Shown piece by piece: positions 51,179-59,468 of a stretch of 64,000 bases of DNA. The stretch covers positions 77,311-141,310 of the forward strand of contig NZ_JBHSFP010000024.1 of NCBI RefSeq assembly GCF_042654065.1, read 5' to 3'. The notes beneath the pieces are model-generated. The model was not told the origin of the DNA. It ran no database searches and was given only the letters and a program-made list of their open reading frames with translations. The first letter of the stretch is position 1, and the number at the start of each line of letters is the position of its first letter. Both the position numbers and the translations under genes were made by a program. The DNA is from Sphaerisporangium dianthi (GTDB lineage: Bacteria; Actinomycetota; Actinomycetes; Streptosporangiales; Streptosporangiaceae).

Positions 51179-52897
51179 GTGGCCAGTGCCGAGTTTTCCG
51201 GACGTCCCGAGCCTACCCACAACGGCAAAACCACCGCCGACGCTCACCCCACCCCCGCCTCCTTCACGCGATCTCGGCCGGACGCCTGTCCCGGCGCGCT
51301 CCAGACCCACGAGGCGGCGGACGGCGCCATCGCCCGGGTCAGGACGCCGGGCGGCAGGCTCACCGCCGGACGTCTGCGCGCCCTCGCCACCGCCGCCGCC
51401 TCCTACGGGTCCGGCGTGATCGAGCTGACCTCCCGCGCGAACGTGCAGGTGCGCGGGCTCACCGCCGAGACAGGACGTGCGTTCGCCGAGCGGATGGCCG
51501 CCATAGGGCTGCTGCCCTCGGCCACCCACGAACGCGTCCGCAACATCCTCGCCGGCCCCCTGTCCGGCGTCGACGGGCGTGGTCTCGCCGACGTCACCCC
51601 ACTCGTCGACGAGCTGGACGACGCCGTGCTGGCCCGCCCCGCCCTGGCGGAACTGCCCGGCCGCTTCCTGTTCGCCCTGGACGACGGCCGCGGCGACATG
51701 GTCCCGCTCCGCGCGGACGTCACCCTCCTCCCAATTCCCGCGTCCGCCCCCGCCCCCGCACCTCCCGGAGACTCCCAGCAGCAGGACCCCGCACCCCCCG
51801 GAGACTCCCAGCGAAACCAGGCATCGGTGCGGAACTCCCAGCAGGACCGGGCAACGCCCCCGGACCTTCACCTGAAGCAGGGATCACCCGGTAACCCCCA
51901 TTCAGCCCGGGAGTCCCCCGAGAACCACCGGCAGGACCGGACAGCGGTGGAAGTGGTGTTGCTGCTGGCGGGCGAGGACACGGGGCTGCGCCCCGGCCTC
52001 GCGGACGCCGTGCCGGCGATGGTCGCCGCCGCCGAGGCCTTCCTGGCCGAACGCGCCGCCCAGAAATCCGGCGCCTGGCGCATCACCGAACTCGACGACG
52101 GCCCCGCCAGGATCACCGCCCGCCTGGCCGCCAACGCACCCGCCCTCCGCGCACCCGCCTTCCGCGCACCGGCCACTCCGTCCCGCCTCGTCCCCTCACT
52201 CGGCCCCGGGGTCGTGGCCATGGCGGACGGGCGGGCGGCGCTCGTTGTGCTGCCTCCGCTGGGCCGACTGACCTCCGCCCAGGCGCACGCGGTGGCGGAC
52301 GTGGCAGCGGCAGGAACCGGAGAGATCCGGCTGTCCCCCTGGCGGGGCATCGTCATCCCCGGCGTACCGGCGGCCGATGCCGGGGCGTGGATGTCCCGGC
52401 TGGCCGCCATGGGCCTCGGGACCGAACCCGGCTCCCCGTGGGCCGGGGTCACCGCCTGCGCCGGCCGCCCAGGCTGCGCGAAGTCCCTCGCCGATGTCCA
52501 GGCCGACGCCGCGTACGCCACCCTGCGCGCCGCCCACCACGCCGGCCCGACGCCCGCCGCCAAGGACGGGCCGCTTCCCGCCGCCCAGAGCCGACAACAT
52601 CCCGCCGCCCATGACCAGCCCTTTCCCTCTGACCAAGGCCACCCGCCTCCCACCGACCAAGGCCATCCGGTTCCCGCTGACCAGACCGATCCGCTTTCCG
52701 CTGATCGAGGCCATCCGCTTCCCGTGCACTGGGCCGGCTGCGAGCGTCGTTGCGGACGACCGGCCGGGCCGGCCGTTCTGGTGATCGCGACGGGCGACGG
52801 CTACCGGATCGATTCCACCGGCCAGGCCGGACACCACACCGACCTGGACGCGACCGCCGCCGCGATCACCAGTGCGCGGAGCGCGCTGGTCCGGTGA
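51179..52897 (+). CDS. cobG: Precorrin-3B synthase CobG
   Basis: About 572 residues from a GTG. CobG is an O2-using nitrite/sulfite-reductase-fold enzyme converting precorrin-3A to precorrin-3B. The two half-domains are present: 'RSRPDACPGALQTHEAADGA' to 'IELTSRANVQVRGL', and 'IRLSPWRGIVIPGV'. The [4Fe-4S]/heme cysteines are 'TACAGRPGCAKS' and 'WAGCERRCGRP'. Two low-complexity inserts break the fold: about residues 190-255 (Gln/Pro/Asp-rich) and about 458-518 between the cysteine pairs (repeating D-Q-x-H-P). An upstream in-frame start at 51110 would overlap the riboswitch. Confidence 0.9.
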   Translation: MASAEFSGRPEPTHNGKTTADAHPTPASFTRSRPDACPGALQTHEAADGAIARVRTPGGRLTAGRLRALATAAASYGSGVIELTSRANVQVRGLTAETGRAFAERMAAIGLLPSATHERVRNILAGPLSGVDGRGLADVTPLVDELDDAVLARPALAELPGRFLFALDDGRGDMVPLRADVTLLPIPASAPAPAPPGDSQQQDPAPPGDSQRNQASVRNSQQDRATPPDLHLKQGSPGNPHSARESPENHRQDRTAVEVVLLLAGEDTGLRPGLADAVPAMVAAAEAFLAERAAQKSGAWRITELDDGPARITARLAANAPALRAPAFRAPATPSRLVPSLGPGVVAMADGRAALVVLPPLGRLTSAQAHAVADVAAAGTGEIRLSPWRGIVIPGVPAADAGAWMSRLAAMGLGTEPGSPWAGVTACAGRPGCAKSLADVQADAAYATLRAAHHAGPTPAAKDGPLPAAQSRQHPAAHDQPFPSDQGHPPPTDQGHPVPADQTDPLSADRGHPLPVHWAGCERRCGRPAGPAVLVIATGDGYRIDSTGQAGHHTDLDATAAAITSARSALVR

Positions 52898-52920
52898 TTA
52901 TGGGCCGATATGGTTAAGCC

Positions 52921-53469
52921 ATGCGGATACCGTTCCAGTTGCGCGGAATCGAGGGCACCGTAGACGTGAAGGTCGCGGTCAACGATGCCCCGGTCGCGCT
53001 TGGATGCCGGCATCCGGAAGGCGCCCAAGACCTGCCCGTCTGTACCGCCGTCATCGACTACCCCGGACGTGGGTACACGGCAGCCATGGGCTGGGTTCAA
53101 CTGGTCAGCAGCACCGACGGCGAGTCCGGTGAAGAGGGCTTCGATCCCGACCCTCTCGGCTTCTACAGCGACCTGGACGTGCCCTACGCCTGGTTCGGCA
53201 TCTGCCCTACCCTCTTCGACGCCCCATCACGTGACGCACGCGATGACATGATCTGGCTGGCGCACAGCTTCCTGTGCTTCTCCCCGACGTTGGTGACACG
53301 TGAAGTGTCCGCGGTGCTGGGCTTCTCCTGGGGATTCGAGATCCGGTCCAGCCATGTCGTCCTCCACGATGCCCAGCGCCTGCCTGCCGCAAGCTGGGAC
53401 GGTCACGTTTCCCGGCTGTCCCAGGCGTATCCCGGCTGGCAGTTCACGCCCGGTTCCCAGCACGGATAG
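52921..53469 (+). CDS. Hypothetical protein inserted in the cob cluster
   Basis: 182 residues, cytosolic, acidic, with scattered Cys and Trp ('YAWFGICPTLFDAPSRDARD', 'FSWGFEIRSSHVVLHDAQRL'). No family recognised; it is not a corrin enzyme. Composition is AT-richer than the cob genes on both sides, suggesting a recent arrival. Its stop codon (53469) touches the point where cbiD similarity ends. Functions that cannot be excluded include immunity or regulatory roles. Confidence 0.65.
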   Translation: MRIPFQLRGIEGTVDVKVAVNDAPVALGCRHPEGAQDLPVCTAVIDYPGRGYTAAMGWVQLVSSTDGESGEEGFDPDPLGFYSDLDVPYAWFGICPTLFDAPSRDARDDMIWLAHSFLCFSPTLVTREVSAVLGFSWGFEIRSSHVVLHDAQRLPAASWDGHVSRLSQAYPGWQFTPGSQHG

Positions 53470-53681
53470 AGCTTCACCACCCCGGCCCGTGCCCAGTGCT
53501 CCCCCCTTGGGTCGGCTCCCAGTTCCTCCACGAGCGGCGCGAACGCCGGCGTCCGTCCGCGCGGCGGCCTGATCTCCACCGGGCCGGGGAACGTCCCGGT
53601 CAGCAGCGCCGTGGAGGCGGCCGTGGTGGCCGCCGTCGCGCACGCGCCGGTCGTCCACCGGTACCGCAGCCCCGTGCTCAT
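53470..53681 (-). pseudogene. cbiD: cbiD fragment, cobalt-precorrin-5B C1-methyltransferase (truncated)
   Basis: The first 70 codons are a clean CbiD N-terminus: 'LRYRWTTGACATAATTAAST', 'PVEIRPPRGRTPAFAPLVEE' and 'HWARAGVVK'. Similarity then stops at base 53472; normal CbiD continues with DAGDDPDVTHGA and about 280 more residues. Here 22 unrelated codons follow, ending at a stop inside the neighbouring gene's antisense. The rest of cbiD is missing from the window. CbiD supplies the C1 methyl group in organisms without CobF. Confidence 0.8.
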
Positions 53682-53728
53682 GCGTCAAGAATGGACAAGT
53701 CAGGACGCCGAGTGGGAAGGCAGGGCAC

Positions 53729-54658
53729 GTGAAGGCCGGAGTGCTGGTGATCGGTGGCACAGGGGAGGCACGGAGACTGGCCGCGGCCCTGGTCCAGCGG
53801 CCCGAGCTGCGCGTGGTGTCGTCGCTGGCCGGACGGGTGACCGACCCCCGGCTTCCCGAGGGAGAGGTGCGCGTCGGCGGTTTCGGCGGGCCTGAGCGCA
53901 TGGCGGCCTGGCTGCTGGAGCAGGGGATCCGCGCCGTCGTGGACGCCACGCACCCGTTCGCCGAGCGGATCACGGCCTCGGCCGTCCGGGCGTGCGCGGC
54001 GGCGGGAGTGCCGCTGCTGGTGCTCCGGCGGCCGGGATGGACCGAGGGCCCCGGAGACGACTGGCGCTGGGTGGCCTCCCTCGACGAGGCCGCCACGACC
54101 CTGCCCGCCCTCGGCCGGCGCGCCTTTCTGACCACCGGCCGCCAAGGGCTGTCCGCGTTCGCCGGCCTGGACGGCCTGTGGTTCCTGATCCGCACGGTGG
54201 ACCCGCCCGGACCTCCGCTGCCTCAACACTGCCACCTCCTGCTCGACCGGGGTCCCTACACCCTCGCGAGCGAGCTCGCGCTGATGCGGGCGCACCGCGT
54301 CGACATGCTGGTCACCAAGGACAGCGGAGGCGGCATGACCATGGCCAAGCTCGCGGCCGCCCGCGAACTCGGCCTGCCCGTCGTGGTGGTACGCCGCCCG
54401 CCCCTGCCCGGTCCGGTCCCAGAGCCGGCGACAGAGCCGACACACACGCCCGCCATCCGCACCGCAGGAACGTCCATTGCCGGGGTCGCAGGGACGGCCG
54501 GCGCCGGCCCTGCGGGGATGTGCGCCCTCGGTCGGCCGGGGACGCTCTGTACCGTCCAGACCGTGCAGGATGCCTTGGACTGGGTCGACGTGATCGCCCA
54601 CGCCGGCCCCGCGACCCGTCCTGCGTCCGGTCTCACGCCGGGTAACGGCGTGGGGTGA
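53729..54658 (+). CDS. cobK: Precorrin-6A reductase CobK
   Basis: 309 residues from a GTG. The NADPH loop is 'VLVIGGTGEARRLAAALV'. Conserved blocks include 'ATHPFAERITASAVRACAAA', 'RRAFLTTGRQGLSAFAGLDG' and 'VDMLVTKDSGGGMTMAKLAA'. It reduces precorrin-6A to dihydro-precorrin-6B. About 40 Thr/Ala/Gly-rich residues are inserted near the C-terminus (about 230-270). Its 3' end overlaps the tail of cobIJ by 26 bases, both coding. Confidence 0.92.
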   Translation: MKAGVLVIGGTGEARRLAAALVQRPELRVVSSLAGRVTDPRLPEGEVRVGGFGGPERMAAWLLEQGIRAVVDATHPFAERITASAVRACAAAGVPLLVLRRPGWTEGPGDDWRWVASLDEAATTLPALGRRAFLTTGRQGLSAFAGLDGLWFLIRTVDPPGPPLPQHCHLLLDRGPYTLASELALMRAHRVDMLVTKDSGGGMTMAKLAAARELGLPVVVVRRPPLPGPVPEPATEPTHTPAIRTAGTSIAGVAGTAGAGPAGMCALGRPGTLCTVQTVQDALDWVDVIAHAGPATRPASGLTPGNGVG

Positions 54659-56516
54659 AGACCGCGGGACGGCCGTCCCGCTCCACGGCGCGGGTGGTGG
54701 ACGAGCCGATCACCAGCAGGCAGCGCATGTCGACATCGGCCGGGTCCAGCTTGGCCAGCGTGGTGACGCGCAGGCTCTCGCCCGGTCCGCCGACGTCCCG
54801 CCCGATCACCACGGGAGTGTCGGGTGAGCGATGCTCCAGCAGCAGATCGCGTGCCGCGCCCACCTGCCACGTACGGCTGCGCGACGCCGGGTTGTAGATC
54901 GCGAGGACCAGGTCGGCGCGCGCCGCGGCGGTGAGACGCCCGGCGATCACGTCCCAGGGTTTGAGCCGGTCCGACAGCGACAGGACGCAGTAGTCGTGCC
55001 CGAGCGGCGCGCCGGCCCGGGCGGCGACCGCCTGCGCGGCCGTCAGGCCGGGGACCACGCGCACCCGCACCCGCGCGAACCGGGGCTCGCACGCCACCTC
55101 CAGCACCGCGCTCGCCATCGCGAACACCCCTGGATCCCCTGAGGAGACGACGGCGACCCGGGATCCGGCCTGGGCCAGTTCGAGCGCGTGCGCCGCCCGC
55201 TCGGCCTCGACGCGGTTGTCGGTGGGGTGCCGCCTCTGGCGCGGGTTGGGCGCCACCCGGTCCAGGTAGGGGCCGTAACCGACGAGTTCGTCCGCGGTGG
55301 CCAGGGCGTCCTGCGCCTCCGGGGTCAGCCACGGCCGGCCCGCCGGTCCCAGCCCGACCACGACCACCTCCCCGCGGGCCCCCTCCGGCGCGGGCACCTG
55401 AGACGCGGCACCCCCCACCAGGCCGCCCTCGGCCGCGGCGCCCTCGGCCGTGGCGCCCTCGGCCGTGACGCCGTCCACCGCGGCGTGGCGACCCATGCCG
55501 GCGCCCGTGGCCCCGCCCGTCCCGGCGACCCGGGTCAGGGAGGCGCCCGCGCGGCTGGGGAGGACGGCGATCGAGAAGTACGGGACCTCGGCCGGGTCCA
55601 CCTCGGCGAGCGGCGCGATCCGCTGCCGGTCGGTGGTCGCCCGCTCGACGTACCACGCCTCGTCCAGGCGCCCCGCCCGGCGCAGCGCCTCGCGCACGGA
55701 GGTGAACGTGCGCCCGAGCTTGAGGATCGCCGCCGAGTCCGCGGCGGCCAGCCGCTCGGCGAGGACGTCCTCCGGCAGGGTGCCCGGCAGCACGGTGAGC
55801 GTCTCCTCCCCCTCGACGAGGGGACGGCCGAGCGTCGCCGACGCCCCGCTCATCGAGGTGACGCCGGGGACCACCTCGGTCGGGTACCGGTGCGCGAGCC
55901 GCTTGTGCAGGTGCATGTAGGAGCCGTAGAACAGCGGGTCGCCCTCGCACAGCACGACCACGTCGCGTCCGGCGTCGAGGTGCGCGGCCAGCCGTTCGGC
56001 GCAGGTGGCGTAGAAGTCGTCGATGGCGCCCCGGTAGCCGCCGGGGTGGCCGGTGGTCTCGGTGGTGACCGGGTAGATCAGCGCTTCCTCGACCTGGTCG
56101 CCGCGCAGGTAAGGCTCGGCGACGCCGCGCGCGATGCTGCGGCCGTGCCGCGCGCTGTGGTAGGCGATCACGCCGGCGTCGCGGATCAGGCGGGCGGCCT
56201 TCACCGTCACCAGTTCCGGGTCCCCGGGGCCCAGCCCCACACCCCACAGGCGCCCACCCCCCGCCGGGCCGTCGTCCCCGCCCCCCGCTGCCCCGGCATG
56301 CCCCGGTACCGACGATCCGCCGTGCCCCGGTACCGAGCGTCCAGCTTGCCCGGGTACCGACGGGCCGGCGTGGCCGGGTGCCGAGCGTCCAGCCTGCCCG
56401 GGTACCGAGGATCCAGCGTGCCCCGGTACCGAGCGTCCAGCCTGCCCGGGTGCCGACCGGCCGGCGTGCCCCGGTACCGAGGGGCCGGTGTTCCGCCCTT
56501 GGCCGAAGTCGTTCAT
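54633..56516 (-). CDS. cobIJ: CobIJ fusion: precorrin-2 C20- and precorrin-3B C17-methyltransferase
   Basis: About 627 residues. The N-terminal 75 residues are a repeat of G-x-(S/A)-V-P-G-(H/Q)-A-G, absent from normal members. CobI (C20) then spans about 85-320 ('LWGVGLGPGDPELVTVKAAR', 'VVLCEGDPLFYGSYMHLHKR'). CobJ (C17) spans about 400-627 ('VVVGLGPAGRPWLTPEAQDA', 'VAVVSSGDPGVFAMASAVLE', 'FTPRRY'). A second Ala/Glu/Gly-rich linker repeat joins them. Both transfer methyl from SAM to the corrin ring. Confidence 0.93.
   Translation of the reverse strand: MNDFGQGRNTGPSVPGHAGRSAPGQAGRSVPGHAGSSVPGQAGRSAPGHAGPSVPGQAGRSVPGHGGSSVPGHAGAAGGGDDGPAGGGRLWGVGLGPGDPELVTVKAARLIRDAGVIAYHSARHGRSIARGVAEPYLRGDQVEEALIYPVTTETTGHPGGYRGAIDDFYATCAERLAAHLDAGRDVVVLCEGDPLFYGSYMHLHKRLAHRYPTEVVPGVTSMSGASATLGRPLVEGEETLTVLPGTLPEDVLAERLAAADSAAILKLGRTFTSVREALRRAGRLDEAWYVERATTDRQRIAPLAEVDPAEVPYFSIAVLPSRAGASLTRVAGTGGATGAGMGRHAAVDGVTAEGATAEGAAAEGGLVGGAASQVPAPEGARGEVVVVGLGPAGRPWLTPEAQDALATADELVGYGPYLDRVAPNPRQRRHPTDNRVEAERAAHALELAQAGSRVAVVSSGDPGVFAMASAVLEVACEPRFARVRVRVVPGLTAAQAVAARAGAPLGHDYCVLSLSDRLKPWDVIAGRLTAAARADLVLAIYNPASRSRTWQVGAARDLLLEHRSPDTPVVIGRDVGGPGESLRVTTLAKLDPADVDMRCLLVIGSSTTRAVERDGRPAVFTPRRYPA
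56290..56490. repeat. 27-base tandem repeat in the cobIJ 5' end
   Basis: About eight imperfect copies of a 27-base unit, each giving nine residues of the SVPGHAG type. Units with GCCCGGG and GCCCCGG alternate. Confidence 0.8.
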
Positions 56517-56523
56517 GCGTCGG

Positions 56524-57309
56524 TCACTCTTCCTCGCTAGCGATCGCGTTGACGGCGGCCGCCGCCATCGCGCTTCCACCCCGGCGCCCGTGCACGACCA
56601 GGTACGCGAGGTCGCCGCCGTACTCTTCCAGTGCCTGCTTGGACTCGGCGGCGCCGATGAACCCCACGGGGACGCCGAGCACCGCGGCGGGCGGGCCCGC
56701 GCCCTCCCGCAGCAGCTCCAGCAGCCGGAACAGGGCCGTCGGAGCGTTGCCGACGGCCACCACGGCGCCGGCCAGCCGGTCGCGCCACAGCTCCAGCGCC
56801 GCGGCGCTGCGCGTGGTGCCGAGCCTGCGGGCCAGTCCTGGCACCCTCGCGTCGCCGAGCGTGCAGATCACGTCGTTGCCGGCGGGCAGCCGCCGGCGCG
56901 TCACCCCTGACGCGACCATGGACGCGTCGCACAGCACCGGCGCTCCGGCGTTCAGCGCGACTCTCGCGCGCGCCACTACCCCCGGCGACCAGGCCAGATC
57001 GTCCACGAGATCGACCATGCCGCACGCGTGGATCATGCGGACCGCCACGCGCGCGACGTCGTCCGGCAGATCGCCCAGCCGCGCCTCGGCCCGGATCGTC
57101 GCGAACGACCTGCGGTAGATCTCCGCCCCGTCACGTATGTACTCAGGCACGGTCCCCGTCCCGTCACGTATGTGCTCAGGCACGATCTCCGTCCCGTCAC
57201 GTACGTACTCAGGCGCGTTCTCCTCCGGCCCCTTCGCCCTCCCCACTCCCCCATGGACGCCCGCCGCCGGCGCCCCGTCCTGAGGAAGGGACCCCGCCGC
57301 GTCAGTCAC
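56524..57309 (-). CDS. cobH: Precorrin-8X methylmutase CobH
   Basis: 261 residues. It moves the C11 methyl group to C12. Recognisable: 'YIRDGAEIYRRSFATIRAEA', 'RMIHACGMVDLVDDLAWSPG' (active-site His) and 'VGFIGAAESKQALEEYGGDL'. The real N-terminus (P-E-Y-I-R-D-G-A-E-I) has been copied twice upstream, as 'PEYVRDGTEIV' and 'PEHIRDGTGTV', adding about 40 residues. Start overlaps the cobM stop by 8 bases. Confidence 0.92.
   Translation of the reverse strand: MTDAAGSLPQDGAPAAGVHGGVGRAKGPEENAPEYVRDGTEIVPEHIRDGTGTVPEYIRDGAEIYRRSFATIRAEARLGDLPDDVARVAVRMIHACGMVDLVDDLAWSPGVVARARVALNAGAPVLCDASMVASGVTRRRLPAGNDVICTLGDARVPGLARRLGTTRSAAALELWRDRLAGAVVAVGNAPTALFRLLELLREGAGPPAAVLGVPVGFIGAAESKQALEEYGGDLAYLVVHGRRGGSAMAAAAVNAIASEEE
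57110..57225. repeat. 36-base triplication in the cobH 5' end
   Basis: Three near-identical 36-base units (CCCGTCACGTATGTACTC and variants). Each encodes a copy of the enzyme's own N-terminal segment. Confidence 0.85.
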
Positions 57310-58045
57310 GGACGCGGGCGGGCGAGTACAGGTGGCTGTCGGGGAACTCCGAAGCGGTCAGCACGCCGCCGACGACGATCACGGCCGTGCGGACGACACC
57401 CGCCTCGCGCACCTGCTCGGCGATGCCGGCCAGGGTGCCGCGCAGGACGATCTCGTCGTCGCGGCTGGCACGGGCGACGACGGCGACGGGGCAGGAGGCC
57501 CCGTAGTTGGGGATCAGCTCCTCGACCACGGCCTCGATCCGCTGGACCGCCAAGTGGAGCACCATCGTGGACCGGCTCCGGCCCAGGCCGGCCAGATCCT
57601 CGCCCTCGGGCATCGCCGTGGCGCGGGCGGACGTGCGGGTCAGCACGATCGTCTGACCCACCCCCGGGACCGTCAGCTCCCGGCGGAGGGAGGCCGCGGC
57701 CGCCGCGAAGGCCGGCACACCGGGCGTCACGTCATAGGGCACGCCGGCGGCGTCCAGGCGGCGCATCTGCTCGGCCATCGCGCTGAAGATCGACGGGTCG
57801 CCCGACTGCAGCCTGGCGACGTCCGACGCCACCGCGTGCGCCTCCAGCATCTCGGCCACGATCTCGTCCAGCGTCATCCTGGCGGTGTCGACCAGCCGCG
57901 CTCCCTGGGGCGCGTACTCAAGGAGCTCCTTCGGCACCAGGGACCCGGCGTACAGGCACACCGGCGAGGCGGCCAGCAGGTCGCGCCCGCGCACGGTGAT
58001 GAGGTCGGCCGCGCCTGGCCCGGCTCCGATGAAATGCACGGTCAC
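57302..58045 (-). CDS. cobM: Precorrin-4 C11-methyltransferase CobM
   Basis: 247 residues, normal length. Tetrapyrrole methylase pattern: 'VHFIGAGPGAADLITVRGRD', 'VARLQSGDPSIFSAMAEQMR', 'VPYDVTPGVPAFAAAAASLR' and 'VMVLHLAVQ' type SAM contacts. It adds the C11 methyl group. Free of repeat inserts, unlike its neighbours. Confidence 0.93.
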   Translation of the reverse strand: MTVHFIGAGPGAADLITVRGRDLLAASPVCLYAGSLVPKELLEYAPQGARLVDTARMTLDEIVAEMLEAHAVASDVARLQSGDPSIFSAMAEQMRRLDAAGVPYDVTPGVPAFAAAAASLRRELTVPGVGQTIVLTRTSARATAMPEGEDLAGLGRSRSTMVLHLAVQRIEAVVEELIPNYGASCPVAVVARASRDDEIVLRGTLAGIAEQVREAGVVRTAVIVVGGVLTASEFPDSHLYSPARVRD

Positions 58046-58079
58046 GCCGTCTTTTCCCTTCTTCTCCCGCCCATCGGGG

Positions 58080-59468
58080 TCATGGGCGCACCGCCGTCCA
58101 CAAGGTCACCGGGATCGCCGGTCGCCAGGTGGTGAACCCGCCCAGCCGCCCGGCGCGCTGTACGGCGACGCGCGCCAGATCGCCGCCCGCCTTGGCGTGC
58201 CACGCCGCCACGACGGCCTCGGACTCGACCGTCACCGCGTTGACCACCAGCCGGCCGCCGGGACGCAGCGCGTCCCAGCAGGTCTCGACCATGCCGGGGA
58301 CCGTCGCGCCGCCGCCGATGAAGACGGCGTCGGGACGGTCGAGGCCCGCCAGCGCGGCGGGCGCCGTGCCGGTGACGACCCGCAGCTCGGGCACGCCCAG
58401 CGCGGCGGCGTTGCGTGCGATGCGGCCGGAACGCTCCGCCTGGCGCTCCACCGCGATCGCCCGGCAGCCGGAGGCCGCGCGCATCCATTCGATCGCCACG
58501 CTGCCCGCGCCCGCCCCCACGTCCCACAGCAGCCGGCCGGGCAGCGGAGCGAGCCACGCCAGCGTCACCGCGCGGACCTCCCGCTTGGTGAGCTGCCCGT
58601 CATGCTCGTACGCCTCGTCCGGCAGGCCCGGGACCAGGGGAAGCGGCATCGGGGCCGGCACCGTGGCGGGGTCGGCGCGGACCTCCAGGGCGACGACGTT
58701 GAGCGGGCCCGCGTCCGCCGCCCACGCGTCCGCCTCGTCCGCCGTGCCGGTCGCCGAACGCTCGGCGGGGCCGCCAAGCCGTTCGAGCACGGTCATCGTG
58801 CTCGCGCCGTACCCGCGCGCGCGAAGCAGCTCCGCGACCAGGCGGGGCGTCGTCGCGCCCTCGCTCAACGCCAGCACACGGCTTCCCGGCCACAGGACCC
58901 GGTTCAGCCGCTCCACCGGCCGCCCCACCAGGCTGACGACGGCGGTGTCCTCGACCGGCCAGCCCATCCGGGCGCAGGCGAGCGAGACCGACGACGGATG
59001 CGGCACGACGCGCACCCGCTCGGGGCCGAGCAGCCGGACGAGGGTCGAGCCCACGCCGTGGAACATGGGATCGCCGCTGGCCAGCACGCACACCTTCCTG
59101 CCCGCGTGCCGGGACAGCAGCTCGCGGACGGCGGGCACCAGCGGCGAGGGCCAGGCGACGCGTTCGGCGTCCGCCTCCGCGGGCACGAGCGCGAGCTGCC
59201 GGGGGCCGCCGATGAGCACGTCGGCCCCGGCGATCCGCGCCCGCGCGGCGGGTGACAGTCCGTCCCAGCCGTCCGCGCCGACGCCGACGACGGTCACCGG
59301 CACGCTCACGTCCGCGCCGGCCGTCGGCGCGGACGTGCCCGCGCCGGCCCCGACGCCGACCGTCGGCGCGCTCATGCCCGCGCCGGCGAGGGGCACCGGC
59401 GTGCCCGCGTCGACGCCGGTCAACGGCGTGGTCGCGTGCCCGGTGGGCATGGCGTCAGAGGCCGGCAT
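58080..59468 (-). CDS. cobL: Precorrin-6Y C5,15-methyltransferase (decarboxylating) CobL
   Basis: 462 residues. CobE/T-type N-terminal methylase (about 55-270: 'VVGVGADGWDGLSPAARARI', 'VCVLASGDPMFHGVGSTLVR') plus the C-terminal SAM domain (about 285-462: 'WDVGAGAGSVAIEWMRAASG', 'DAVFIGGGATVPGMVETCWD'). It methylates C5 and C15 and decarboxylates the C12 acetate. The first 50 residues are a repeat of V-G-A-G-A-G/S-A-P-T type. The stop of cobB lies 14 bases inside this gene. Confidence 0.93.
   Translation of the reverse strand: MPASDAMPTGHATTPLTGVDAGTPVPLAGAGMSAPTVGVGAGAGTSAPTAGADVSVPVTVVGVGADGWDGLSPAARARIAGADVLIGGPRQLALVPAEADAERVAWPSPLVPAVRELLSRHAGRKVCVLASGDPMFHGVGSTLVRLLGPERVRVVPHPSSVSLACARMGWPVEDTAVVSLVGRPVERLNRVLWPGSRVLALSEGATTPRLVAELLRARGYGASTMTVLERLGGPAERSATGTADEADAWAADAGPLNVVALEVRADPATVPAPMPLPLVPGLPDEAYEHDGQLTKREVRAVTLAWLAPLPGRLLWDVGAGAGSVAIEWMRAASGCRAIAVERQAERSGRIARNAAALGVPELRVVTGTAPAALAGLDRPDAVFIGGGATVPGMVETCWDALRPGGRLVVNAVTVESEAVVAAWHAKAGGDLARVAVQRAGRLGGFTTWRPAIPVTLWTAVRP

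Noticed and set aside
56290..56490. CRISPR array
   Set aside because: The repeats are short, contiguous, in frame with cobIJ and lack spacers of unique sequence.
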